A stretch of 64,000 bases of DNA from JBLUOA01 sp048060095 (lineage in GTDB: Bacteria > Pseudomonadota > Alphaproteobacteria > Rhodobacterales > Rhodobacteraceae): assembly GCF_048060095.1 (NCBI RefSeq), contig NZ_JBLUOA010000001.1:868001-932000 (forward strand), written 5' to 3'. The notes under the pieces were generated by a model, which searched no databases, was not told the origin of the DNA, and was given only the letters and a program-made list of their open reading frames with translations. A program made the translations under genes and the position numbers. This document shows, piece after piece, positions 15,861 through 26,336 of this stretch (the first letter of the stretch is position 1; the number at the start of each line of letters is the position of its first letter).

Positions 15861-18182
15861 TTAGTCAGCCGTCAACAAGCGCGGAGACTTACCGGACAGC
15901 CGACGCTTCTCAGGCTCCTCAATCGTCAGCTCAAGCGCGTTGTTCTTGACGCCGACCTTGACCAGACCACCTTTGGCGAGCTTGCCGAACAGCAATTCCT
16001 CGGCCAGCGGTTTCTTGATGTGTTCCTGAATAACGCGGCCCAACGGGCGGGCGCCCATCTTGTCGTCGTAACCCTTTTCTGCCAGCCATTCGGCGGCCGG
16101 ACGGGTCAGTTCGATGGTCACGCCGCGATCCAGCAGCTGCGCTTCAAGTTGCAGCACGAACTTCTCAACGACCTGTAGGATCACCTCCAACCCAAGGGGT
16201 GCGAAGCTGACGACCGCATCAAGACGGTTACGGAACTCCGGCGTGAATGTCCGTTCGATTGCGGCCGTGTCTTCACCCTCGCGACGGTCGCGGCCAAAGC
16301 CGATCGCCTCTTTCGCTTGCTCCATCGCGCCTGCGTTCGATGTCATGATCAGGATCACGTTGCGGAAATCGACCGTGCGACCGTTGTGGTCGGTTAGTTG
16401 GCCGTGGTCCATGACTTGCAGCAGGATGTTGTAGACATCCGGATGCGCCTTTTCGATTTCATCCAGCAGCAAAACGCAATGCGGGTGCTGGTCAACGCTA
16501 TCGGTCAGCATGCCGCCTTGGTCAAAACCGACATAGCCCGGAGGCGCACCAATCAGACGGGAAACCGCGTGCTTCTCCATATATTCCGACATGTCGAAGC
16601 GCAGCAGTTCGACGCCAAGCGTGTCGGCGAGCTGTTTTGCCACCTCGGTCTTGCCGACGCCAGTTGGTCCCGCGAACAGGTAGTTGCCGATGGGTTTTTC
16701 AGGTTCGCGCAACCCGGCCCGCGCCAGTTTGATGGCAGAGGATAGGTTCTCGATTGCGCTGTCCTGACCGAACACGACCCGTTTCAGCGTCTGTTCAAGG
16801 TCGCGTAGCACTTCGGCATCGTCCTTGGAGACATTCTTCGGTGGGATGCGGGCGATCTTGGCGACGACGGCCTCAATCTCCTTCGTGCCGATGGTTTTGC
16901 GGCGTTTGCTTTCGATGATTAGGTGCTGAGCGGCGCCCGCTTCGTCGATCACATCAATCGCCTTGTCGGGCAGTTTCCGATCCGTGATGTAGCGTGCCGA
17001 TAGCTCCACCGCCGTTTTAATCGCGTCAGAGGTATAGCGAATGTCGTGATGTTCCTCGAAATATGGCTTCAGCCCTTTCAGGATCTTGATCGTGTCCTCG
17101 ACTGACGGTTCGTTCACGTCGATCTTCTGGAAACGCCGCGACAGCGCCCGGTCCTTTTCAAAATGCTGGCGGAACTCTTTATACGTCGTGGAGCCCATGC
17201 AGCGCAGTTTTCCGCCCTGAAGCGCCGGTTTCAGCAGGTTGCTGGCATCCATCGCACCGCCGGAGGTCGCCCCGGCACCGATCACGGTGTGAATTTCGTC
17301 GATGAACAAGACGGCGTCATCGTGATCTTCAAGCTCGGCCATGACGGCTTTCAGGCGCTCTTCGAAATCACCGCGATAGCGTGTGCCGGCCAACAGCGCA
17401 CCCATATCGAGCGAGTAGATCGTCGCGCCGGCCAGAACGTCAGGCGTTTCGCCCTGCACGATCTTGCGAGCCAAGCCTTCGGCGATGGCGGTTTTACCAA
17501 CGCCCGGATCGCCCACCAGCAGCGGGTTATTCTTGCGACGACGGCAGAGCACTTGAACGCAACGCTCAACCTCATGCTCTCGCCCGATCAGCGGATCGAC
17601 CTCGCCTTTCACGGCTTTCGCGTTGAGGTCGACGCAATATTTGGACAGCGCGCTTTCCTTGCCGTCTTCCTCATCAGCGACTTGGGCGTTTTCATCAAAC
17701 TCCGGCGCACCGGAAACTGGGCGGGCCTCGCCAAAGGTCGGATCTTTCGCCACGCCATGCGCTATGAAGTTGACTGCGTCGTAGCGGGTCATGTCCTGTT
17801 CTTGCAGGAAGTAGGCGGCGTTCGATTCCCGTTCGGCAAAGATCGCGACCAGCACGTTTGCACCAGTAACTTCGGTCCGGCCAGAGGATTGCACGTGGAT
17901 CGCGGCCCGCTGGATCACGCGTTGGAAGGCGGCGGTCGGAACCGCTTCGGAGCCTTCGACATCGGTAATCAGCGTAGACAGATCGTCATCGACGAAATCC
18001 TGCAGCGTCTTGCGTAACTCTTCCAGATTGACGTCACAGGCCTGCATGACCCGCGCGGCGTCCGGTTCGTCGATCAGCGCCAGAAGAAGGTGTTCAAGTG
18101 TCGCAAGCTCATGTCTTCGGGCATTGGCCAGCGCCAATGCGGAATGGATTGCCTGCTCGAGCGTATTTGAAAATGAAGGCAC
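15861..18182 (-). CDS. clpA: ATP-dependent Clp protease ATP-binding subunit ClpA
   Basis: AAA+ unfoldase that feeds substrates, including N-degron proteins delivered by ClpS, to ClpP. The 773-residue protein has an N-terminal Clp-N repeat domain (about 1-145). The first AAA module carries Walker A GDPGVGKTAIAEG and Walker B VLFIDEIHTVIGAG. The second carries GPTGVGKTEVAKQL and CVLLLDEIEKAHPD. There is no long middle domain, so it is ClpA rather than ClpB. The start is GTG at 18182 with AGGAG 11 nt upstream, giving the family-typical MPSFSNTLEQAIHSAL. ClpS is not adjacent. The 175-nt upstream gap (18183-18357) probably holds its promoter; I could not assign a convincing sigma-32 site there. 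Confidence 0.97.
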   Translation of the reverse strand: MPSFSNTLEQAIHSALALANARRHELATLEHLLLALIDEPDAARVMQACDVNLEELRKTLQDFVDDDLSTLITDVEGSEAVPTAAFQRVIQRAAIHVQSSGRTEVTGANVLVAIFAERESNAAYFLQEQDMTRYDAVNFIAHGVAKDPTFGEARPVSGAPEFDENAQVADEEDGKESALSKYCVDLNAKAVKGEVDPLIGREHEVERCVQVLCRRRKNNPLLVGDPGVGKTAIAEGLARKIVQGETPDVLAGATIYSLDMGALLAGTRYRGDFEERLKAVMAELEDHDDAVLFIDEIHTVIGAGATSGGAMDASNLLKPALQGGKLRCMGSTTYKEFRQHFEKDRALSRRFQKIDVNEPSVEDTIKILKGLKPYFEEHHDIRYTSDAIKTAVELSARYITDRKLPDKAIDVIDEAGAAQHLIIESKRRKTIGTKEIEAVVAKIARIPPKNVSKDDAEVLRDLEQTLKRVVFGQDSAIENLSSAIKLARAGLREPEKPIGNYLFAGPTGVGKTEVAKQLADTLGVELLRFDMSEYMEKHAVSRLIGAPPGYVGFDQGGMLTDSVDQHPHCVLLLDEIEKAHPDVYNILLQVMDHGQLTDHNGRTVDFRNVILIMTSNAGAMEQAKEAIGFGRDRREGEDTAAIERTFTPEFRNRLDAVVSFAPLGLEVILQVVEKFVLQLEAQLLDRGVTIELTRPAAEWLAEKGYDDKMGARPLGRVIQEHIKKPLAEELLFGKLAKGGLVKVGVKNNALELTIEEPEKRRLSGKSPRLLTAD

Positions 18183-18357
18183 GGTTATGTGCTCCTCTCA
18201 TTTGGCCGGGTGGGGGTGTACCCCTATCGACCGTGGCCTCTTAGTATTAAAGTTCGGTTGTGTTCCTGTCCGCTTCAAGACTTTTCTGTTCAAATCGGGT
18301 CACATTTCTTCCGAGTGACGCCGATTTTCCGACTTGACATAGCTATTTGGACAGGGG

Positions 18358-19125
18358 TCAAAAGTTGTCCTTCCGCTTTCTGATTTCCGCGAAAACCTCG
18401 ACGTCAGACGCATTGGCCATGCCGATGGCGGATTTAACCTCCGGCAAATGCGCGCGCAGGAACGGGTTGGTTGCGGTTTCGGTGACTAAGGTTGATGGAA
18501 CGGTCGCTATCCCGGCGGCGCGGTCAGCGTCAATCTGCGCTGCCCTTGATATAAGGTCCGCGTTGTCCGGTTCAATAGTCAGGGCAAAGCGGGCGTTGGC
18601 TTGCGTGTATTCATGGCCTGAGCAGATCAGCGTGTCGGCGGGCAGCGTGGAAAGCTTTGACAGGCTGCTCCACATCTGCGCTGGCGTGCCTTCAAACAGC
18701 CGCCCGCATCCCAGCGCCATCAGGCTGTCGGCTGTAAAGGCGGCGTTGGCATCTGGCATATGGAACGCGATATGCCCGACCGTATGGCCGGAGACATCCA
18801 GCACATGAATATCTGCGCCAGCGAATTCGATCACGTCGCCTTCGGACACTTCTTTGTCGAGCGACGGTAAGCGGTGCGCATCCGCAGCCGCACCTATGAC
18901 CGTCGCGTCGAATGCATCCTGCAGCGCTGCCACTCCATCGATGTGATCGGCGTGGTGGTGGGTCAATAGAATCAGGTCCAACGTCCAGCCTTTATCCTGA
19001 AGCGCCCGCATGATCGGCCCGGCTTCGGGTGCATCGACCAGCGCAGTCTGCCCTGACACATCATTGTGGATGAGGAAGGCATAGTTGTCTGAAAGGCATG
19101 GGATTGTTTCTATCGTGAAAGACAT
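18358..19125 (-). CDS. gloB: Hydroxyacylglutathione hydrolase (glyoxalase II)
   Basis: Hydrolyses S-D-lactoylglutathione to glutathione and D-lactate in methylglyoxal detoxification. The 255-residue metallo-beta-lactamase fold carries the metal-binding motif THHHADHIDG, SGHTVGHIAFHM, the GHEYTQANARFAL segment with a metal-ligand His, and the C-terminal NPFLRAHLPEV typical of glyoxalase II. It is transcribed toward clpA and divergent from two methyltransferase genes. Confidence 0.95.
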   Translation of the reverse strand: MSFTIETIPCLSDNYAFLIHNDVSGQTALVDAPEAGPIMRALQDKGWTLDLILLTHHHADHIDGVAALQDAFDATVIGAAADAHRLPSLDKEVSEGDVIEFAGADIHVLDVSGHTVGHIAFHMPDANAAFTADSLMALGCGRLFEGTPAQMWSSLSKLSTLPADTLICSGHEYTQANARFALTIEPDNADLISRAAQIDADRAAGIATVPSTLVTETATNPFLRAHLPEVKSAIGMANASDVEVFAEIRKRKDNF

Positions 19126-19204
19126 ATGCGGCGTCCTTTCCTGCTGCTAACCAAGTCTTGCTGAAACCTTGGGCAGGTGCAACATTGCCCCGAACGGAGA
19201 GGCC

Positions 19205-19870
19205 ATGACCGGACGAAAACTCAGCCTGCCTGACAGTGCATTCCTTTCCGAAGGCGCTGCGGACGGCCGTCTTAGCGCCCCCTCGGCAGAGCGGAACTTT
19301 GCGCCGATCCGCGATTGTCTGGCGGAGTATGTGCCCGATAGCGGGCTGGCGCTTGAGATTGCGAGCGGAACGGGGCAGCACATTGCGGCCTTGGCGCGCG
19401 CGTTTCCGCAGTTGACGTGGCAGCCAAGCGATATCGACGAGGATCGATTGCAAAGCATCGCTGCGTGGCGGGCGGAGGCCGGGGCGAAGAACCTTTTGCC
19501 GCCAATCCTTCTGGATGCGAAGAAGCCGTGGGCGGACGGACCCGAGAATGTTGCCCTGATTTACGTCGTCAACCTGTTCCATCTTATCAGTGAAGCCGAC
19601 GCGCGGGCGATTCTGACGAATATGCATAACGCGCTGAAACCTGAGGGGCAGGCCTTCATCTATGGGCCATTCAAGCGCCACGGCCACTATCAAAGCACTG
19701 GCGATGAGGCGTTTGACGCCACCTTGCAGGGGCAAGACCCGTCGATTGGCTACAAGGATGTTGGCTGGATGCGCGACTGCCTCGCCGAAATTGGTCTGGG
19801 TTTTGTCGCGCAACACGAGATGCCGGCAAATAACCTTGTCCTTGTCGCAAAGCGGTTGTCGCAATCCTGA
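19205..19870 (+). CDS. DUF938 family SAM-dependent methyltransferase-like protein
   Basis: A 221-residue protein of the DUF938 family. The SAM-binding loop ALEIASGTGQHIAAL, the acidic SDIDEDRL and YVVNLFHLISE are visible, consistent with a class I methyltransferase fold. The substrate is unknown. ATG at 19205 with GGAG upstream is preferred over the ATG at 19169. It is followed 47 nt later by a second methyltransferase-like gene, and both diverge from gloB. Confidence 0.85.
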   Translation: MTGRKLSLPDSAFLSEGAADGRLSAPSAERNFAPIRDCLAEYVPDSGLALEIASGTGQHIAALARAFPQLTWQPSDIDEDRLQSIAAWRAEAGAKNLLPPILLDAKKPWADGPENVALIYVVNLFHLISEADARAILTNMHNALKPEGQAFIYGPFKRHGHYQSTGDEAFDATLQGQDPSIGYKDVGWMRDCLAEIGLGFVAQHEMPANNLVLVAKRLSQS

Positions 19871-19917
19871 TGTTTGGGCTTAGATATAAGCGAACGCCGA
19901 AAGCTGAGGGGCGATGA

Positions 19918-20664
19918 ATGCACCTTGATGTGCTGGATCTGAGGACGTTTTACTATCGCAGCACGCTGGGCCGTGCGGCGCAAAAAGCCGTCCGTGATCA
20001 GATGACGGCGCTGTGGCCCGAAGCGAAGGGGCAGACCGTTGCGGGTTTCGGGTTCGCGATACCGCTGCTCAGGCCGTATCTGACCGACGCGCGCCGCGTC
20101 ATCGGGTTGATGCCGGGCGCGCAGGGCGTGATGCCGTGGCCTGCCGGGATGCCGAATATCACGACGCTGTGCGAAGAAACGCTGTGGCCCATTGCGACGG
20201 GGTCGGTCGATAAGTTGATCCTGCTGCACGGTCTCGAAACCAGCGACCAGCAAAGTGCGCTTTTGGAAGAATGCTGGCGGGTCATGGGGCCCGGTGGTCG
20301 GGCGATGTTCATTGTGCCGAACCGCGCGGGTTTGTGGGCGAGGGGGGACAAGACTCCGTTCGGCTATGGCCGTCCCTATTCCTTGTCGCAGTTGGAAAGC
20401 CAGCTAAAGGCACATGGGTTCGTGCCTGAACGCCACGTTGCCGCGCTGTTTGCGCCGCCATCGCAGCGGCGGTTCTGGCTTCGGACGAGCCAGTTTTGGG
20501 AAAAGACCGGGCGCAAGGTGTCGGGCCATCTGGCGGGCGGCGTTCTGTTGGTTGAGGTGTCAAAGCAGGTCTTCGCACCGACCCGTCCCGGCCTGCCTGA
20601 ACGGGTGCGCCGCCCACTGCGGGTTCTCGAAGGGATGACCCAACCAGAGGTCAAACCGATCTGA
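19918..20664 (+). CDS. Class I methyltransferase-like protein next to gloB
   Basis: A 248-residue protein. The central part resembles a class I SAM methyltransferase: TVAGFGFAIPLLRPYL in place of motif I, LILLHGLETSDQQSALLEECWRVMGPGG as the post-core strand, and FIVPNRAGLWARGD. The motif I glycine loop is not canonical. Genes of this type commonly sit beside gloB in Rhodobacterales, suggesting a link to glutathione or glyoxal metabolism, but no function is known. The C-terminal tail is basic and proline-rich. Confidence 0.75.
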   Translation: MHLDVLDLRTFYYRSTLGRAAQKAVRDQMTALWPEAKGQTVAGFGFAIPLLRPYLTDARRVIGLMPGAQGVMPWPAGMPNITTLCEETLWPIATGSVDKLILLHGLETSDQQSALLEECWRVMGPGGRAMFIVPNRAGLWARGDKTPFGYGRPYSLSQLESQLKAHGFVPERHVAALFAPPSQRRFWLRTSQFWEKTGRKVSGHLAGGVLLVEVSKQVFAPTRPGLPERVRRPLRVLEGMTQPEVKPI

Positions 20665-20955
20665 TACAGCCTGGAACAGCGCTATCCGATTTCCACAAGA
20701 ATCGCCGCAACCGCAGGGATTCCTGATGTTTTCCGGCAGAAATTTCTGGCGCAATACGTCGCACCTAGGCTAAGCCCTTATAAATTAGGTGCTCTGCCAC
20801 ATCATTAATCGAACCAAATGCAGTTGATAGGCGGGAAAGCGTCTGTTACACCCACGCCGATTTTGGTGCTTATCAACCGTAAGCGCTGCCAAGCCGCTCA
20901 GCCAGCCGTCATACGACGCGCTTGGTGCAGAGCAAGAGACATCGGAAGGGTGGAC
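20665..20955 (+). promoter_or_regulatory. Promoter and leader region of the ATP synthase operon
   Basis: A 291-nt gap without a convincing gene. It holds an inverted repeat GCACCTA (20761-20767) / TAGGTGC (20786-20792) around the AT-rich TTATAAATTA. A second stem lies just before atpH: CTG-CCAAGC at 20886-20894 pairs with GCTTGG and CAG at 20920-20930, with a 2-nt bulge and a 25-nt loop. The first could be the terminator of the upstream gene or a promoter-proximal operator; the second is probably in the 5' leader. I could not assign definite -35/-10 boxes. Confidence 0.45.
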
Positions 20956-21515
20956 GTGTCTGAATCAGCTTCGACCTCATCCGGCATTGCATCGCGCTAT
21001 GCCACGGCCATTTTTGATCTGGCCAAAGAAAACAAGAATCTGAAAATGCTGGAGAGCGATATCGATGCGCTTTCGTCTGCCCTTGAGGGCAGCGAGGATT
21101 TCTCGTCGCTGATTTTGTCGCCGATCTACTCCCGCGATGAACAAGGCACAGCCGTTGCCGCGATTGCCAAAAAAATGGACGTGTCGGACATGCTGGGCAA
21201 TGCGCTTGGCCTGATGGCGTCCAAGCGGCGCCTGTTCGTGCTGCCGCAACTGCTGAACGAACTGCGTGACCTGATTGCCGACGAAAAAGGCGAAATCACC
21301 GCAGACGTGACCGCAGCAAAGGCGCTGACCAAGGCGCAGTCCGATGCGCTTGCCAAGACGCTCAAGGCGACTGTCGGCAAAGACGTGAAAATTAATTCGA
21401 CCGTTGATGAAAAGCTCATCGGCGGTCTTGTCGTTAAAGTTGGCTCGAAGATGATCGATACCTCGATCCGCTCCAAGCTCAACTCCCTTCAGAATTCAAT
21501 GAAAGAGGTCGGATA

Positions 21516-21516
<1 letters not shown>
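20956..21516 (+). CDS. atpH: ATP synthase F1 delta subunit
   Basis: Peripheral-stalk subunit joining F1 to the b subunits (OSCP equivalent). The protein has 186 residues. The N-terminal helical domain begins SGIASRYATAIFDLA; the C-terminal part has KDVKINSTVDEKLIGGLVV followed by KVGSKMIDTSIRSKL, the family signature. GTG at 20956 is preferred over the upstream in-frame starts because GGAAGGG lies 5-11 nt before it. First gene of atpHAGDC; the Fo genes are elsewhere, as in other alphaproteobacteria. It overlaps atpA by one base (TAATG). Confidence 0.96.
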
Positions 21517-23054
<1,538 letters not shown>

Positions 23055-23066
23055 GGGGACGAGGCA

Positions 23067-23945
23067 ATGCCAAGTCTGAAGGACCTGAAAAACAGGATCG
23101 AAAGCGTTAAATCAACGCGGAAGATCACAAAGGCGATGCAGATGGTCGCGGCGGCAAAGCTCCGCCGTGCCCAAGACGCTGCCGAAGCCGGTCGGCCCTA
23201 CGCCGAACGGATGAGCGCTGTTCTTGGCGGTCTGGCCGCGTCTGTCGGGGATTCTGATAGCGCGCCGCGGCTTTTGTCGGGGACCGGCTCTGACCAGACC
23301 CATCTATTGGTGGTTATGACGGCAGAACGCGGTCTGTGTGGCGGCTTCAACGCGAACATTGCAAAGCTTGCGAAGCAGCGGGCGGATGATCTGCTTGCTG
23401 ACGGCAAGACCGTCAAAATCCTGACCGTTGGCAAGAAAGGTCGCGACTCCATGAAGCGTGACTATGGTGAGTATTTCATCGGCCACGTTGATCTGACCGA
23501 AGTGAAGCGTGTCAGCTATGAAGACGCCAGCGGAATCGCAAAGGACGTTCTGTCCCGTTTTGACGATGGCGAGTTCGACGTTGCGACGATCTTCTATTCG
23601 CGGTTTGAAAACGTCGTCAGCCAGATCCCGACCGCCCAGCAGGTCATCCCGGCAAGCTTTGATGCACCCGAGGAAGATCAGGCGGCCAGCACGATCTACG
23701 ACTACGAACCCAGCGAAGAAGGCATCCTTGCCGATCTGCTTCCGCGTGGTGTGGCAACGCAAATCTTTGCGGCGCTGCTTGAAAACGGCGCGTCTGAGCA
23801 GGGCGCGCGGATGTCCGCGATGGACAACGCGACACGCAACGCGGGCGAGATGATCGACAAGCTGACGATCGAATTCAACCGCTCCCGTCAGGCTGTCATC
23901 ACCAACGAGCTTATTGAGATCATTTCGGGCGCGGAAGCGCTCTAA
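23067..23945 (+). CDS. atpG: ATP synthase F1 gamma subunit
   Basis: Central rotor shaft of F1. The 292-residue protein shows the conserved N-terminal helix LKDLKNRIESVKSTRKITK followed by AMQMVAAAKLRRAQ, the middle ERGLCGGFNANI, and the C-terminal helix with ASEQGARMSAMDNATRNAG and LTIEFNRSRQAVITNELIEI. Spacing to atpA is 12 nt and to atpD 21 nt. Confidence 0.98.
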   Translation: MPSLKDLKNRIESVKSTRKITKAMQMVAAAKLRRAQDAAEAGRPYAERMSAVLGGLAASVGDSDSAPRLLSGTGSDQTHLLVVMTAERGLCGGFNANIAKLAKQRADDLLADGKTVKILTVGKKGRDSMKRDYGEYFIGHVDLTEVKRVSYEDASGIAKDVLSRFDDGEFDVATIFYSRFENVVSQIPTAQQVIPASFDAPEEDQAASTIYDYEPSEEGILADLLPRGVATQIFAALLENGASEQGARMSAMDNATRNAGEMIDKLTIEFNRSRQAVITNELIEIISGAEAL

Positions 23946-23966
23946 GAAAGAACCGGAGAAAACGAC

Positions 23967-25391
23967 ATGGCAAACGCTAAAGGCAAAGTGACCCAGGTCA
24001 TCGGCGCCGTTGTGGACGTGCAGTTTGAGGATCACCTGCCTGAGATTCTGAACGCTTTGACCACCGATAACAATGGCAAGAAACTGGTTCTGGAAGTCGC
24101 CCAGCACCTTGGTGAAAACACTGTTCGGACCATCGCCATGGACGCGACAGAGGGCCTCGTCCGCGGCGTCGAAGTGGTTGACACCGGTGCGCCGATCTCT
24201 GTGCCTGTGGGCAACTCTACGCTCGGTCGCATTTTGAACGTCATCGGTGAGCCGATCGACGAAAAGGGCGACGTGAAGGCGGATGAGCATCGCCCGATCC
24301 ACCAGCCCGCACCGGACTTCGCTGAACAGGCGACGGAATCCGAAGTGCTCGTAACCGGCATCAAGGTTGTTGACCTTCTTGCGCCTTACGCTAAGGGCGG
24401 AAAAATCGGCCTCTTCGGGGGTGCGGGTGTTGGTAAGACAGTTCTCATCATGGAACTGATCAACAACATCGCCAAAGTGCACTCCGGTTTCTCGGTGTTT
24501 GCGGGCGTGGGCGAACGGACGCGGGAAGGCAACGACCTTTACCACGAGATGATCGAATCCGGCGTTATCGTTCCGGATAACCTCGCCGACTCCAAAGTTG
24601 CGCTGGTCTACGGCCAGATGAACGAACCTCCTGGAGCGCGGATGCGTGTGGCTCTGTCCGGTCTGACACTGGCCGAGCAGTTCCGCGACCAGTCCGGGAC
24701 CGACGTTCTGTTCTTTGTCGACAACATTTTCCGCTTTACGCAGGCGGGTTCCGAGGTGTCCGCACTTCTGGGTCGTATTCCTTCTGCTGTGGGCTACCAA
24801 CCGACGCTGGCAACCGACATGGGTGCGCTGCAAGAACGTATTACGTCAACCAAGGCCGGGTCCATCACATCGGTTCAGGCGATCTACGTGCCTGCGGATG
24901 ACCTTACCGACCCTGCACCGGCAACATCGTTTGCGCACCTTGATGCGACGACCGTTCTGTCGCGTGCGATTTCCGAACTCGGCATCTATCCGGCTGTTGA
25001 CCCGCTCGACTCCACGTCGCGTTTGATGGACCGCTCGATCGTTGGTGACGAACACTACGAAGTCGCCAGTGCCGTTCAGGAAACGCTTCAGCGCTACAAG
25101 TCGCTTCAGGACATTATCGCCATTCTCGGGATGGACGAACTGTCGGAAGAGGACAAGCTGACCGTGGCCCGCGCCCGGAAAATCCAGCGTTTCCTCAGCC
25201 AGCCGTTTGACGTGGCGAAGGTCTTTACCGGTTCTGACGGTGTTCAGGTGCCGCTGGAAGAAACCATCAAATCGTTCAAGGCGGTTGTGGCCGGCGAGTA
25301 CGACCACCTGCCGGAAGGCGCGTTCTACATGGTTGGCGGCATCGAAGACGTCGTCGCCAAAGCCGAGAAGATGGCCGCCGAAGCAGCCTGA
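23967..25391 (+). CDS. atpD: ATP synthase F1 beta subunit
   Basis: Catalytic subunit of F1. The 474-residue protein has P-loop GGAGVGKTVLIMEL, the catalytic Glu in AGVGERTREGNDL, VLFFVDNIFRFTQAGSEV (Walker B) and the DELSEED motif seen as MDELSEEDKLTVARARK. It is normal in length, with a good GGAG ribosome site before the start. Confidence 0.99.
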   Translation: MANAKGKVTQVIGAVVDVQFEDHLPEILNALTTDNNGKKLVLEVAQHLGENTVRTIAMDATEGLVRGVEVVDTGAPISVPVGNSTLGRILNVIGEPIDEKGDVKADEHRPIHQPAPDFAEQATESEVLVTGIKVVDLLAPYAKGGKIGLFGGAGVGKTVLIMELINNIAKVHSGFSVFAGVGERTREGNDLYHEMIESGVIVPDNLADSKVALVYGQMNEPPGARMRVALSGLTLAEQFRDQSGTDVLFFVDNIFRFTQAGSEVSALLGRIPSAVGYQPTLATDMGALQERITSTKAGSITSVQAIYVPADDLTDPAPATSFAHLDATTVLSRAISELGIYPAVDPLDSTSRLMDRSIVGDEHYEVASAVQETLQRYKSLQDIIAILGMDELSEEDKLTVARARKIQRFLSQPFDVAKVFTGSDGVQVPLEETIKSFKAVVAGEYDHLPEGAFYMVGGIEDVVAKAEKMAAEAA

Positions 25392-25407
25392 TGAATATCG
25401 CGCGGAG

Positions 25408-25429
25408 GGGCGGAGTATCATCCGCCCCA
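25408..25429 (+). promoter_or_regulatory. Intercistronic hairpin between atpD and atpC
   Basis: Perfect 8-bp arms GGGGCGGA (25408-25415) and TCCGCCCC (25422-25429), loop GTATCA, 16 nt after the atpD stop and with no T-tract. It is more likely an mRNA processing/stability element or a brake that lowers atpC expression relative to atpD than a full terminator. Function is inferred. Confidence 0.5.
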
Positions 25430-25451
25430 ATCCGCCCGAAAGGAGGGCCTG

Positions 25452-25889
25452 ATGGCCGATACGATGCAATTTGATCTGGTCTCCCCCGAGAAAAAGCTGA
25501 TGTCGGGCGAAATCCGTCAGGTTCAGCTGCCGGGTGCCGAAGGCAATCTGACGGCGATGCCGGATCACGCGCCGCTGATCACCACGCTGCGCCCCGGTGT
25601 TATTCGGATCGAAGGCGGTGAGGGTGAAAACGAATATGTCGTCACCGGCGGCTTTGCCGAAATCAGCGCCGAAGGTGTGACGGTTCTGGCCGAACGTGCG
25701 GTTGCCAAAGGTGACATGACGCAGGAACATTTCGACACAATCGTCGAAGAGTTCCGGCAGGCGCACGCGAAGGCGAAAGAAGTGTTCCAAAACGAACCGG
25801 GTCCGGTCGACGATGCGGCGAAGCTGCTTTCCGACATGGTGGCGATGGGTGACGAAATCGGATTGTCGAGCAAGCAAGCCTCGCTCTGA
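25452..25889 (+). CDS. atpC: ATP synthase F1 epsilon subunit
   Basis: Central-stalk subunit that couples rotation and inhibits ATP hydrolysis. The protein has 145 residues. The N-terminal beta-sandwich domain has QFDLVSPEKKLMSGE, LPGAEGNLTAMPDHAPLITT and TGGFAEISAEGVTVLAE; a helical C-terminus follows, but it differs from the E. coli form. AAAGGAGG lies upstream. Last gene of the operon, followed by a strong terminator. Confidence 0.97.
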   Translation: MADTMQFDLVSPEKKLMSGEIRQVQLPGAEGNLTAMPDHAPLITTLRPGVIRIEGGEGENEYVVTGGFAEISAEGVTVLAERAVAKGDMTQEHFDTIVEEFRQAHAKAKEVFQNEPGPVDDAAKLLSDMVAMGDEIGLSSKQASL

Positions 25890-25908
25890 TCCGTTGGCAT
25901 TTACGATC

Positions 25909-25939
25909 AAAAAGTCCCGCCTTGGCGGGGCTTTTTCGT
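25909..25939 (+). terminator. Rho-independent terminator of the atp operon
   Basis: Stem AAAAAGTCCCGCC (25909-25921) pairs with GGCGGGGCTTTTT (25924-25936) around a TT loop, with the T-run as part of the stem. It lies 20 nt after atpC. One G-T wobble. Confidence 0.9.
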
Positions 25940-25982
25940 TTAAGGCGCCGATTTATTTTTCTGCCGTAGGTAGGGTAACGCG

Positions 25983-26336
25983 ATGAAATTCCTGCAAAAT
26001 CATCTGATTGGGATCGATCAGGGCGAACACGTCCTGTTCTCCGATTTTGAGGATGGCGGCGAGATGTGGACAGGCAAAGGCCCCCGCGCGTCCCGCAAAG
26101 CTGTGGCGTTTTCCAAGCCCTTCGCCTCACCGCCCACTGTTCAAATTGGGATGACGATGTGGGACACCGACCGCCTGACCAACATGCGGGCCGACATTCA
26201 GGCCGACGACATCACAGAAACCGGGTTTACTATCGTCTTTCGTACATGGGGCGACAGCCGGGTTGCCCGCATCCGCGCAAGCTGGCTCGCCATCGGAGAG
26301 CTGGACCACGAAGACGAAAGCTGGAAGCTGTACTAG
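25983..26336 (+). CDS. H-type lectin domain protein
   Basis: A 117-residue cytoplasmic-looking protein. The H-type lectin (discoidin I C-terminal-like) domain covers most of it: SRKAVAFSKPFASPPTVQIG, WDTDRLTNMRADIQADDI, TGFTIVFRTWGDSRVARIRASW. Such single-domain lectins frequently follow atpC in Rhodobacterales. No signal peptide is seen; ligand and role are unknown. Its TAG stop is immediately followed by the stop of the convergent tmpB-like gene. Confidence 0.8.
   Translation: MKFLQNHLIGIDQGEHVLFSDFEDGGEMWTGKGPRASRKAVAFSKPFASPPTVQIGMTMWDTDRLTNMRADIQADDITETGFTIVFRTWGDSRVARIRASWLAIGELDHEDESWKLY

Noticed and set aside
18183..18357. Sigma-32 promoter for clpA
   Set aside because: A CTTGAA is present on the minus strand, but no CCCCAT-like -10 lies at the required spacing.
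23304..24833. 509-residue minus-strand open frame over atpG/atpD
   Set aside because: Antisense shadow of highly conserved, biased genes; similar long frames occur opposite atpA (21489-22511) and groEL (36979-38049).
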